22,052 nucleotides of DNA from the NCBI GenBank assembly GCA_002428685.1, contig DIXL01000113.1, positions 1 to 22,052 on the forward strand. The letters are read 5' to 3'. A model generated the notes under the pieces. That model ran no database searches, was not told the DNA's origin, and was given only the letters and a program-made list of their open reading frames with translations. This DNA comes from Cloacimonetes bacterium UBA6081 (GTDB lineage: Bacteria; Cloacimonadota; Cloacimonadia; Cloacimonadales; Cloacimonadaceae). Made by a program: the position numbers and the translations under genes. Of the stretch, positions 8,365 to 16,205 are shown one piece after another. How positions within the stretch are numbered: position 1 is the first letter of the stretch; every line of letters starts with the position of its first letter.

Positions 8365-9495
8365 TTAAGATTCTATCACTTCCACATTTGCACGAGGCAT
8401 GCTTAGTTGCGTGCCATCATCAAATTCTGCCACCAGGATACGAACCAGGGTTTCAGATTCTACTTTGGTTAGTTCTTCAGGCAAGGAAATAACTTTGGCA
8501 ATCCTGCCAAAGTGGGGCTGACGGATAATCCGGATTAAGGTTCCCGGCTCTAAAATTGGCATGGTTGCTTCTTTGCTAATCAGTTCGCTCTCATTGAAAT
8601 CCATGGGAATAATGATTTCAGGACGAATCACCCCGGCACGGATTTGGGTGCGGCCATGGATGGAAGTCTTTTTCCCGCTGAAAGCCTTTAACAGATCAAA
8701 GGTCTTTTGCGCCATGGTTATCTTGCCAAAACCTTCTGTGCAAACAATAGTCAGGCCTACTTTTTCGTGTCCTGTGATTGCCACCCCAATATCATACCCA
8801 ATCAGTTTCTTAAGGTCTTGATCGTCTATACCGCCGGTAATTATGGCTTTTACCCCAAATTTCCTGGCTACATCTATAGTATGATAACGCACAAAAGCAC
8901 CTGCCACAATAATCTTTCCGCGGCAGGATTCATCTATCTTTGCGCTGTCAAGCTCGTCATCAGGAGTATCAGCCAACATTTTCAGTTCGCCCACAGTTTC
9001 ATCACCAATGCCAAAAATACCTTGAATGTAGGCACTTTTGTTTTCTATAATCACTCCCTCATTGGGAATAACTTCGGTAATCATTCCGTCCATAAAGGCT
9101 TTCACCTGCACCGGGATGCGTGGCTCACGCAGCAATACCTGTCCGGTTACGGCAGAGATGTTTTCCACTTCACCATCGCAGGGCGAACGGACTTCGCTTT
9201 TAAAAAACCCCAGGCCAAACAGACCTTTATTTTCTGCCAAAATGGTATCTTTGGTGATCTGCTGTCCCGGCTTTATTTTTATGTAGTTCACCAATTGAGC
9301 CGGAGTTACACCAAGTTTGTTTGCCAAATTATAAGGCACCACTTTCCCTGGCAGCAGCGTTTCGGCTACCACATCTTCGGCTTTTACCATATCCCCTTTT
9401 TTCACCAGCACCTGGCCTTTAAGGGGTAAAATGCGTTCTTTACGTAATATTGTGCTTTCGGTAACGGTTAATCCTGCAGAATATGCTTGTCCCAT
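8365..9495 (-). CDS. conserved MutL/GlmL-associated protein, function unknown
   Basis: 376 residues, no signal peptide or membrane segment. Residues about 22-130 have a lipoyl/biotinyl-barrel look (GQVLVKKGDMVKAEDVVAE, then SPCDGEVENISAVTGQVLL), but there is no lipoylation or biotinylation lysine motif that I can identify. The middle part is Gly/Ile-rich (IIVAGAFVRYHTIDVARKFG, then AIITGGID), suggesting an alpha/beta fold. The C-terminal stretch from about 317 (GTLIRIIRQPHFGRIAKVIS, ending ANVEVIE) resembles a KOW/SH3-like barrel. CCTCC on the + strand at 9501-9505 is the ribosome site, five bases from the ATG. It begins nine bases after the MutL-like gene ends, so the two are surely cotranscribed and probably functionally linked. 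I do not recognise a characterised homologue. Confidence 0.8.
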   Translation of the reverse strand: MGQAYSAGLTVTESTILRKERILPLKGQVLVKKGDMVKAEDVVAETLLPGKVVPYNLANKLGVTPAQLVNYIKIKPGQQITKDTILAENKGLFGLGFFKSEVRSPCDGEVENISAVTGQVLLREPRIPVQVKAFMDGMITEVIPNEGVIIENKSAYIQGIFGIGDETVGELKMLADTPDDELDSAKIDESCRGKIIVAGAFVRYHTIDVARKFGVKAIITGGIDDQDLKKLIGYDIGVAITGHEKVGLTIVCTEGFGKITMAQKTFDLLKAFSGKKTSIHGRTQIRAGVIRPEIIIPMDFNESELISKEATMPILEPGTLIRIIRQPHFGRIAKVISLPEELTKVESETLVRILVAEFDDGTQLSMPRANVEVIES

Positions 9496-9504
9496 TTTAT
9501 CCTC

Positions 9505-11367
9505 CTATACTAGAATGTGTTCGGGGTAGGCTTTTAGTTCGCGCATCCATTTCTTTAGCGCAGCTATACGTTCCACTTTTTCGGTGGGCAAGCCAAAAGG
9601 ACGACGGCCACGGGTGTCAAGCACAATGCCTACTACGCCTCCGTGCAAGTCTATATTCAGCTCGCGGTTTTTATCATTATCCAAAACCAATCCGCCCAGG
9701 GCTTTTAAATTAGCTTTGGCTACCTGGCCTTCGCCGCAAGGGATAACCCTGATTTCGCCATAGGGGATTTCTTGTTCAAACTTACTGCCATCGGGCAAAT
9801 CAAGTTTAGCATACAAAGCGGGTTTGCCGATTTTGCTTTTTCCAACCGGTGCCACGCAAGTTCCCAAATACACCATACAGTCATTACGAAATACCTCTGT
9901 GGCGGCCTTGATACTTATTTCGGATAAAACACCCAGATGCGGCATCATAAATATACTGTCCACGGCCAAACGCGTTACTCCTTCGGGCAGGAAAGCATCA
10001 ATCAGCATCATCACAGTTTGATTGCGCCGAGGTGCATGAGACAGCACTCCTCCGCTTCCCACCAGCAAATCCAAAGTCATCAGATTTACAATTGTGGCAC
10101 CACTGGTGGATTGGCTGAAGGCTTCGGAAATATCACGTTGACGCTGCATACCTTTCAGGCTGCTGGCAAATTGCTTGTGCTGTTCAAAAGCCAGGCGCAA
10201 AGCTTCTTTGGCAATTGCTTGCTCCAGCACCAGTTCTTCTAACAGCGAGGGGATGGTAGTGGGTCGGATCATCTTGTTTTTTATCATATTGCGCAGTTCG
10301 CCTTCATCAATATCAAAAGGCACCCAGCGCATGATGTTATCCAATCCGGAAGAGGCCAATACGTTGGAGATGGAATAGCTCATGCCCAAGTTTGCGCTAA
10401 CGGTGCGGTTAAATACATGTTCTTCGGTAAAAACGCTGAATACATCGGTAGTAGCACCGCCGATATCCACGCCCACCACTTCGATACCTTCTTCTTTGGC
10501 AATGGTTTGCATAATGTTTCCCACTGCGGCAGGGGTTGGCATAATCGGTACGCTTTCCAGGTCTGGCCCTTTGGTCCATTCCATCAGCTTGTTGTAACCG
10601 GGAGCCTGCTTCATTACGTGTTCCATAAAGAGATCGTGAATCTTGTCGCGGGCAGGGCCAAGATTTTCGGTTTCCAGCTTGGGACGCAAATTATCTGTAA
10701 TCATCAAATCCACTTTTTCGCCCAAGGTGTTGCGGATTTCTTGCTGAGCTTCCTTGTTTCCGGCATAAATAACCGGCAGCTTATAGGACGAGCCAAGCCT
10801 GGGTTTTGGGTCAGCACCGGCAACCAATTCTGCCATTTCCACTACGTGTTTCACTGTGCCGCCATCTTCTCCACCGGCCATCAAAATCATGTCCGGACGC
10901 AATTGACGGATACGCTCAATCTTTTCGTGATTCATGCGTTTGTCGTTGCTGGCAATCAAATCCATCACAATCGCTCCGGCACCAAGGGCTGCACGTTCTG
11001 CGCTTTCACCTGTCATGGCGGCAACCACACCGGTTACCATCATTTGTAATCCGCCACCGGCTGAGGAAGTGGAAACATAAGCATCCACACCAATATCGCC
11101 TTTGCGGGGTATAACAAATTCACCATTTTCCATGAATTTCAGGTGTGGATTTTTATATTTCAGTCTGGCCAGTTCTTCCAGCTCCTGCGTGGCGTTGATA
11201 ACGCCTTTGGTTACATCGTTCAAGGGTGCTTCCACAGTTGTGGGAGCTTCTCCACGGATGGTCTGACGATATTCGCCATCCACCCATTCGATCAAGATCG
11301 CCTTGGTCGTAGTGCTGCCACAATCGGTTGCAACAATGCGGGTCAGGCGTTTTTCATCGTATTGCAT
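9505..11367 (-). CDS. glmL: MutL/GlmL family protein (glutamate mutase-associated, ASKHA fold)
   Basis: 620 residues. It belongs to the GlmL/MutL family encoded beside adenosylcobalamin-dependent glutamate mutase and ornithine aminomutase genes in clostridia and relatives; a chaperone or reactivase role for the mutase is usually proposed. It is unrelated to the mismatch-repair MutL. Actin/Hsp70-type nucleotide-binding signatures are visible: ATDCGSTTTKAILIEW (13-28) and VVGVDIGGATTDVFSVF (297-313). The family stretch MAGGEDGGT is at 163-171. The ribosome site GGAGGA lies three to four bases before the ATG. No mutase subunit is in this window, so the client must be encoded elsewhere. The family call is strong; the biological role is taken from the family, not from this locus. 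Confidence 0.87.
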   Translation of the reverse strand: MQYDEKRLTRIVATDCGSTTTKAILIEWVDGEYRQTIRGEAPTTVEAPLNDVTKGVINATQELEELARLKYKNPHLKFMENGEFVIPRKGDIGVDAYVSTSSAGGGLQMMVTGVVAAMTGESAERAALGAGAIVMDLIASNDKRMNHEKIERIRQLRPDMILMAGGEDGGTVKHVVEMAELVAGADPKPRLGSSYKLPVIYAGNKEAQQEIRNTLGEKVDLMITDNLRPKLETENLGPARDKIHDLFMEHVMKQAPGYNKLMEWTKGPDLESVPIMPTPAAVGNIMQTIAKEEGIEVVGVDIGGATTDVFSVFTEEHVFNRTVSANLGMSYSISNVLASSGLDNIMRWVPFDIDEGELRNMIKNKMIRPTTIPSLLEELVLEQAIAKEALRLAFEQHKQFASSLKGMQRQRDISEAFSQSTSGATIVNLMTLDLLVGSGGVLSHAPRRNQTVMMLIDAFLPEGVTRLAVDSIFMMPHLGVLSEISIKAATEVFRNDCMVYLGTCVAPVGKSKIGKPALYAKLDLPDGSKFEQEIPYGEIRVIPCGEGQVAKANLKALGGLVLDNDKNRELNIDLHGGVVGIVLDTRGRRPFGLPTEKVERIAALKKWMRELKAYPEHILV

Positions 11368-11382
11368 ATATCCTCCGCTTTT

Positions 11383-11784
11383 TCAAGCATTTTTATTTCG
11401 GGGTTGAATTATTCTTTTTACAAAAGCCTTCATCTGGGCTTTGCGTCGCTGATTTTTAAGCTTATTGGCTTTTCTGCGTTCCTGGTTCAGCTCTTCATCC
11501 AGCTCATCCATGCGGGCGATAACTTTTTTCAGGTTTTCCTCATCTTCCATCATGATGGCAAATTGCTGATACTTGTTGGAATCAAACACCATTTCAGCAA
11601 AAGGTAAAATGAAAAACAAGGCTTGCGAACCGATGCCATGCAGCGGGCGAAGAGACTCCAACAGCATGATTCCAGCCGAAGCCATGTGCCGTTCGGCAAT
11701 GAATCTGGCCACTTTTTCAATCATTTCATTGATGTCGCTTTCGCTTGTTGCGGGACGAATCTCTTTATATTCTTTATTCATCAT
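11383..11784 (-). CDS. small helical protein of unknown function, upstream of the MutL-like gene
   Basis: 133 residues, mostly alpha-helical by composition. The N-terminal two thirds (ERHMASAGIMLLESLRPLHG, then QALFFILPFAEMVFDS) is amphipathic or hydrophobic. From about residue 78 a charged coiled-coil-like stretch (MEDEENLKKVIARMDELDEE) leads into a very basic tail (RRKANKLKNQRRKAQMK). No catalytic motif is seen. Its ATG overlaps the comF stop by one base (TGATG) and it ends 15 bases before the MutL-like gene, so it sits firmly inside the operon. The basic tail could contact nucleic acid or membrane; that is speculation. A second Met follows immediately, so the start may be one codon later. 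Confidence 0.75.
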   Translation of the reverse strand: MMNKEYKEIRPATSESDINEMIEKVARFIAERHMASAGIMLLESLRPLHGIGSQALFFILPFAEMVFDSNKYQQFAIMMEDEENLKKVIARMDELDEELNQERRKANKLKNQRRKAQMKAFVKRIIQPRNKNA

Positions 11785-12491
11785 CAGGCCCGGGCAACCG
11801 TTATGGCTGTAATTTTACTTGCGCCGGCAAAGCGCAGGGTTTTGGCAATTTCGTTCAAAGTGCTGCCGGTTGTGAACACATCATCCAGCAACAGGATCTT
11901 TTTCCCCGCCACCTGGCTGGTCTTTTTTATGCGGAAAGCTCCGTTCAAATTCTTCACACGCCTTGCTTTGCTTAGCAGCGTTTGGCTGAGCGTATTCACC
12001 TTTCGGACTACCGGCATTTCAAAGGGTAAGCCCGTAAGGTATGCCACACAACTGGCTATCAATTCTGCTTGATTGTAGCCTCGCTCCCGTCTGCGAACCG
12101 GATGCAGGGGAACGGCACAAATGTAATCGTGATCTTGCAGGGCAGGTTCACTTTCTATCAGTTCGGCTATAGGCAAGGCAAAATAGCCGGCTGGGGATTC
12201 GTAACCATTATACTTTAAAACATGGATCAATTCTTTTACGGGGCCACCGAATTTAAATATCGCCCTGGCGGAATCAAAGGCAAAACTTTCTTCCAGGCAA
12301 GCCCGGCACGGGTATTCTTTGAGTTCGCTGCCACAAACGGAGCAAGTATCACTTCCCACCATCATCATTTTTGCTTCACAAGCTTCGCAAATCACCTGAT
12401 TTTGCTCATCTATCCTGCTTCCGCAAGCCAAACAAGCGGGCGGAATCAGCAGATTCAGGGCGTCAGCGAACAAAACTTTCCAGTGCTTCAA
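11784..12491 (-). CDS. comF: ComF family phosphoribosyltransferase-like protein
   Basis: 235 residues. ComF proteins have an N-terminal zinc ribbon and a phosphoribosyltransferase fold and act in the cytoplasm during uptake of transforming DNA; in many genomes the role is unproven. Four CxxC pairs are present: C20/C23, C35/C38, C50/C53, C62/C65. The central family signature VPLHPVRRRERGYNQAELIA is at 127-146, and the PRPP-binding loop KILLLDDVFTTGSTL is at 198-212. The start is TTG at 12491 with GGAAGG seven bases upstream, inside purQ, giving a 29 base overlap with that gene. No nearer start with a good ribosome site was found. If the family role holds, its presence is relevant to the single-strand nuclease idea for the GIY-YIG gene at 17531. 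Confidence 0.9.
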   Translation of the reverse strand: MKHWKVLFADALNLLIPPACLACGSRIDEQNQVICEACEAKMMMVGSDTCSVCGSELKEYPCRACLEESFAFDSARAIFKFGGPVKELIHVLKYNGYESPAGYFALPIAELIESEPALQDHDYICAVPLHPVRRRERGYNQAELIASCVAYLTGLPFEMPVVRKVNTLSQTLLSKARRVKNLNGAFRIKKTSQVAGKKILLLDDVFTTGSTLNEIAKTLRFAGASKITAITVARA

Positions 12492-13149
12492 AAATCAGCC
12501 TTCCATCCTGAGAAGGGACAGTATCGGTGGCAGAGCGTTCCGGATGGGGCATCATGCCCAAAACATTGCGCTCAAAGCTGCATATTCCTGCAATATTTTG
12601 CAGAGAACCATTGGGATTGCTGGTGTCGGTTATCTCACCCTCGGCAGTGCAATACCGGAATAACACCAGGTCTTTATCCATCAGGGTTTTTAGTCCCTTA
12701 TCATCTATGAAATAATTCCCTTCTTTATGAGCAATGGGAATATCCAAAACCGTACCGGGAGCTATGCCTTTGGTAAATGGACTGTTAGCTGTTTCCACCC
12801 GCACAAACTGATGCTGGCAGATAAATGCCAGAGATTTATTCATCAGCAAAGTGCCGGGAAGCAAACCACATTCCGTAAGTATCTGAAATCCATTACAGAT
12901 ACCCATCACCAAACCACCGCGTTTGGCAAAGGCAATCACTTCTTTTACAATGGGCGAAAACCTGGCCAAAGCTCCACAGCGAAGATAATCACCATAGGAA
13001 AAACCTCCAGGCAGAATTACCAGATCGGGTTTTTGTAAATCGCTGTCTTTATGCCAGATAAGCTGTGCTTCATGGCCGCGGGACTTGAATACTCCATAGG
13101 CATCACGATCGCAATTAGAGCCCGGAAAAGTTACTACGCTAACCCGCAA
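12463..13149 (-). CDS. purQ: phosphoribosylformylglycinamidine synthase, glutaminase subunit PurQ
   Basis: 228 residues, a complete class I glutamine amidotransferase. It supplies ammonia to PurL for the fourth step of purine synthesis. Signatures: PGSNCDRDAYG (9-19), LPGGFSYGDYLRCGA (46-60), nucleophile C85 in GICNGFQIL, and His202/Glu204 in PHPERSATD. The start is TTG (13147-13149) with GGAG seven bases upstream, overlapping the end of purS; the gap to the purS stop is four bases. purS-purQ without purL nearby means the synthetase subunit is encoded elsewhere. The 3' end overlaps comF by 29 bases. Confidence 0.96.
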   Translation of the reverse strand: MRVSVVTFPGSNCDRDAYGVFKSRGHEAQLIWHKDSDLQKPDLVILPGGFSYGDYLRCGALARFSPIVKEVIAFAKRGGLVMGICNGFQILTECGLLPGTLLMNKSLAFICQHQFVRVETANSPFTKGIAPGTVLDIPIAHKEGNYFIDDKGLKTLMDKDLVLFRYCTAEGEITDTSNPNGSLQNIAGICSFERNVLGMMPHPERSATDTVPSQDGRLIFEALESFVR

Positions 13150-13153
13150 ACTT

Positions 13154-13405
13154 CTACTCCATCACTTCTATTTTATAATGATAGCTTTCAGTGTTGGGAT
13201 TGGCAAGTAAATTGCTGCAGATTTGCTCCACTTTTGTCCCCACTTCCTGGGGGTTATCACTGCTAAAAGTAATCTCGATATATTTGCTGATTCTGGTTTC
13301 GGAAACATCGTTATACCCAAGATTATGGAGCGAATTGGTAACTGCTTTCCCTTGCGGATCAAGCACACTGGCCTTTAGCTGAACAAAGATTTTGGCTTTT
13401 AACAT
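13154..13405 (-). CDS. purS: phosphoribosylformylglycinamidine synthase subunit PurS
   Basis: 83 residues from the chosen ATG. PurS is the small dimeric subunit that bridges PurL and PurQ so ammonia can pass between them; free-standing PurS is about 80-85 residues. The start MLKAKIFVQLKASVLDPQGK matches the family's usual beginning, and the ending SYHYKIEVME fits too. The frame stays open upstream to an ATG at 13486, adding 27 residues (MKENKSIDEISSL...), but that ATG has no ribosome site, whereas AGGA stands six bases before the ATG at 13405. It is the first gene of the purS-purQ-comF-...-MutL run. Confidence 0.93.
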   Translation of the reverse strand: MLKAKIFVQLKASVLDPQGKAVTNSLHNLGYNDVSETRISKYIEITFSSDNPQEVGTKVEQICSNLLANPNTESYHYKIEVME

Positions 13406-13415
13406 TGCTTTTCCT
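13403..13415 (-). promoter_or_regulatory. ribosome binding site deciding the purS start
   Basis: On the - strand AGGA (13415-13412) is followed by six bases and ATG (13405-13403). The longer in-frame start at 13486 lacks any comparable site and would make PurS abnormally long. Confidence 0.65.
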
Positions 13416-13492
13416 ATCGACATAATTATGTAATAAGCATAGTCTTTCAGGCTGCTTATTTCGTCAATACTTTTGTTTTCCTTCATAGTCTA

Positions 13493-13536
13493 TGTGGCAT
13501 CCTGGAAAGTTACTTACGTCCCAAGATTATGCCACA
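13493..13536 (-). promoter_or_regulatory. possible leader hairpin upstream of purS
   Basis: TGTGGCAT (13493-13500) pairs perfectly with ATGCCACA (13529-13536). On the - strand the interior can add CTTGG with CCAGG (one wobble) and AAGT with ACTT, giving an extended interrupted stem. It starts about 88 bases upstream of the purS start and abuts the palindrome at 13538-13565. A transcript leader is plausible, but no promoter or known riboswitch was recognised. Confidence 0.35.
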
Positions 13537-13537
13537 C

Positions 13538-13565
13538 TGTCGTTCCCGCCTCTGCGGGAACGACA
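13538..13565. repeat. solo 28 bp palindrome, minimal form of the 137 bp element
   Basis: TGTCGTTCCCGC (13538-13549) and GCGGGAACGACA (13554-13565) are perfect inverse complements around CTCT. This is the outer end of the 137 bp element joined directly to its opposite end, with everything between removed. It lies between the propeller gene and purS. Confidence 0.8.
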
Positions 13566-13614
13566 CGCCAGAGAATGCTTGACGAGACACTATTTGCCCC
13601 TCCCATATTACCAA

Positions 13615-13675
13615 TGCCATATCATTCCCATATCATTCCCAATATTATTGAGAATGATATGGGAATGATATGGCA
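13615..13675. repeat. 24 bp perfect hairpin, possible terminator
   Basis: Left arm 13615-13638 and right arm 13652-13675 are perfect inverse complements around a 13-base AT-rich loop (13639-13651). Each arm is itself two tandem copies of the 11-mer CCATATCATTC. It lies downstream of the propeller gene and upstream of purS, both on the - strand. No T-tract adjoins it, so a transcription-stop role is only possible. Confidence 0.7.
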
Positions 13676-13700
13676 ATGCAAGCAAGGGAGAATAGGATCA

Positions 13701-13740
13701 CTGATTTAACAGACTAAACGGATTAACACGGATAATCTGT
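13701..13740 (-). repeat. degenerate 9-10 bp periodic sequence
   Basis: Read on the - strand, ATCCGTGTTA, ATCCGTTTAG and TCTGTTAAATCAG follow one another as loose copies of an ATCxGTxTTA motif. A similar sequence is at 21520-21549. It lies just after the propeller gene stop. Confidence 0.4.
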
Positions 13741-13748
13741 AGCCAGTC

Positions 13749-16205
13749 TTAATTTATCAGAGCGAGTTTGCCTCGTTTTACCTTGCCACTTTCGTCGGCA
13801 ACCACAAAGAAGTAGATTCCGCTTTTGCAGGCTTTTCCGCTGCTGCTTTTGCCGTTCCAATCAAAGCGTGAGAAGACGTTTTCCTTAATCGTGGCAATCA
13901 AAGCACCCGAGCTATCGTAAATGCGGCATTCGCTTTTTCCTGCGGGGAGGCTGTCTTTGGGCAGATTTACTATCTGCACGCTTTGATGCAGAGCAGGATT
14001 AAAGGGATTGGGAAAGGCTTTTACCTCTAAAAGAGGTGTGGCGGGTTTTAGGGTTCTACCTATTCTCAGGGTGTTGTAGCCATCAGCAGTCCCGATTAGC
14101 AGGTTGCCTTGCACGGGATCGTAGCCCAGCGTGGTTACATAGTTTGAAAGCAGGGGAACGTTGGGCTGATAGTAATTTGTAAAACGCTCTGTAGCGGGAT
14201 TGTACATGGTCATGCCGTTTTCCAGGCTGCCAATCCAGATGCGTCCAAAGGGATCGAGCAAAATTGAAGTTGGCGTGGTGCGGGCTGAGCCAAACAGCCT
14301 TTCTTCATCTTCGTAATACAGAGTGTCGTTTACCCATTGATAGGTGGAAGTATTAAAGCGAAAACGCTTGATCATGGTGTCGTAACGATACCAGGAAGTT
14401 TCGTTCCACATAAAAAGACCTGTGCTGGCTGCAATCCAATGCTGTTTGCCTTCGTAGGGAGTTTCCACGGTTATCACACCATAAACAATGCAGTTACTCA
14501 GCTCCGGAGGGGGTGGAATTATCCATTGTGAGCCGCCTGTTACGGGGATGGAATTGCTATTCCAGATGGTTAGACCGCGGTCGTTATTGGTGCCAAAGAA
14601 ATATTTCTCACCACTGTAATAGGCATATAGAATCTGCTGGTGGACGCTGTTTGGCAGAGTGAAAGAGCTTACTTTTTGCAAGGCTGGATTTAATACATCC
14701 ACGGCACCATCATAACAAAGCACCATCATCAGGTCATCCTGGGCAGGATAGATGCCGCCAATTGTGGAGGTTGTAAGCGTAGTAGAACCGTTCCATGGCC
14801 CCCAGGAATTTGTTTCGTTGTCGTAGGTGCGAATGCCATCGGTGGCAATATGGTGCCACAGATTGTTTTCACCGCTTTCATCCAGAATACTGATGCCTCG
14901 TCCCCAACCGGTTGGGCTATCTGTGTTGTCCCAGGTGGCAAACCATTTACGGTTCAAATTATCCACGGCAATACCCAAAATGTTATCGGTATGAATGGGG
15001 CTGTTGGCTATGTTGTAAGTGCTCCATTCATCTCCTGCCAGTTTGCTTACGCCCATGGTTCCCTTGCGAACGGGATCGTTATCTATGTAACCGCTGGCAA
15101 ACCATAAATCATAATTCTTATCGGCAACAATTTGCGAGATTTTGGGAAAGCCGATGTTGGAGGGAGTCCAGTTTTGCCACTGCGAGCCTGATTTTTTATA
15201 TATACCTTGTCCCCAACTGCAGAGGAAAATGTCGTTTTCACTGCGGACAATTCTGCTGATGGGACTGTAACCCAGCCCCAGCGTGCTTTTTGGCCATTGC
15301 GTGGGAATTCCGTTAACATCTATGGAAGTTAGCAAAATTGCCCCGGGGTTTGTAAGAGTTAACAGGGTTTCATTCCAAATGCCATAACTAACCCATAATT
15401 GGTTATCTTCTTCTATCAAAACAGATGAGACAGTTGTGCCGCTAAGGGCATTGAGACCGGTGTAAACCTGCCAGGAACCGCTTGATAAATTCAGGCTGTG
15501 GACATAAACACGGTTATCAACTGCGATGGCAATTTTCGCGGAATTTACAGAGAGTTTGGGCAAACCCCCAATGGGAACCGGTGATCCGTTTGTGTGGATG
15601 CTTTTCCAGGCACTATCCACGGCTAAGGAATCCAGATGAGTATAACAGATACCAGAGCTGGTGGCCAAAAAGATGTTTCCATTATCAGCCAAAACCATAT
15701 CTTGAATGTTGTTGCCTGCCAAGCCACCGGATGTGTTTTCGAAAGTGTATTGATGCAACATCAGCGGGAAAAGCACCCCGGGAAGGTAATAAAATACTGC
15801 CAAACCTGATGATGTGGCTACCAGGATGGTAGAACTATGTTCGATAATTTTATTCACTTTTAAAGAGGGAAGCCCCAGCTCGGAATTTATTTCCTGATAA
15901 CCCTGCGGACTACTGATGGAGATGCCTTTATCGGAAGATCCCATCCACAAGCTATTGGAAAAGCCTATATGGGCAAGACTGCGGATGTCGTTTGAAATCA
16001 GACCATTACCGGTATTTAATTGCGTGGGAGAAGAGCTATCCAAAGATGCAGGCAGCTTTAGGACTCCACCCCAAGTGCCAAGATAAATGTCGTTGCCTTC
16101 GATGAGCAGATCATATACATGATCTGTGTTTGTATGGGTTTGCCAGGTGCTGGCAGAAAGCGTTAAGCTAATTAGCCACAGCATGAAGATGTATCTATAT
16201 TTCAT
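13749..16205 (-). CDS. secreted beta-propeller protein with C-terminal FlgD-like sorting domain
   Basis: 818 residues. Residues 1-18 form a signal peptide (hydrophobic IFMLWLISLTLSAS). The body has recurring blades of the type seen in two-component-regulator propellers, such as IYLGTWGGVLKL, LWMGSSDKGISI, ILVATSSGLAVF, IFLATSSGICYT, IWIGSLENGMTMY and LLIGTADGYNTL. The last 80 or so residues hold AFPNPFNPALHQSV, then RIYDSSGALIAT, FDWNGKSSSGKACKSGIYFF and a final KRGKLALIN, which is the FlgD-Ig/type IX-like C-terminal domain of exported FCB-group proteins. Translation is coupled to the transferase gene upstream by a 4 base ATGA overlap; CAGGAG lies eight bases before the ATG. It is probably a cell-surface or secreted protein made together with the polysaccharide genes; the ligand is unknown. 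Confidence 0.85.
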   Translation of the reverse strand: MKYRYIFMLWLISLTLSASTWQTHTNTDHVYDLLIEGNDIYLGTWGGVLKLPASLDSSSPTQLNTGNGLISNDIRSLAHIGFSNSLWMGSSDKGISISSPQGYQEINSELGLPSLKVNKIIEHSSTILVATSSGLAVFYYLPGVLFPLMLHQYTFENTSGGLAGNNIQDMVLADNGNIFLATSSGICYTHLDSLAVDSAWKSIHTNGSPVPIGGLPKLSVNSAKIAIAVDNRVYVHSLNLSSGSWQVYTGLNALSGTTVSSVLIEEDNQLWVSYGIWNETLLTLTNPGAILLTSIDVNGIPTQWPKSTLGLGYSPISRIVRSENDIFLCSWGQGIYKKSGSQWQNWTPSNIGFPKISQIVADKNYDLWFASGYIDNDPVRKGTMGVSKLAGDEWSTYNIANSPIHTDNILGIAVDNLNRKWFATWDNTDSPTGWGRGISILDESGENNLWHHIATDGIRTYDNETNSWGPWNGSTTLTTSTIGGIYPAQDDLMMVLCYDGAVDVLNPALQKVSSFTLPNSVHQQILYAYYSGEKYFFGTNNDRGLTIWNSNSIPVTGGSQWIIPPPPELSNCIVYGVITVETPYEGKQHWIAASTGLFMWNETSWYRYDTMIKRFRFNTSTYQWVNDTLYYEDEERLFGSARTTPTSILLDPFGRIWIGSLENGMTMYNPATERFTNYYQPNVPLLSNYVTTLGYDPVQGNLLIGTADGYNTLRIGRTLKPATPLLEVKAFPNPFNPALHQSVQIVNLPKDSLPAGKSECRIYDSSGALIATIKENVFSRFDWNGKSSSGKACKSGIYFFVVADESGKVKRGKLALIN

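Noticed and set aside
10417..11049. 210-codon + strand frame opposite the MutL-like gene, and a 240-codon one at 8707-9429 opposite its partner.
   Set aside because: These are antisense shadows of well-supported genes; their peptides are His/Phe/Asn-rich and lack family features.
13406..13486. Longer PurS with 27 extra N-terminal residues.
   Set aside because: No ribosome site at 13486, and the shorter form matches the normal PurS length and beginning.
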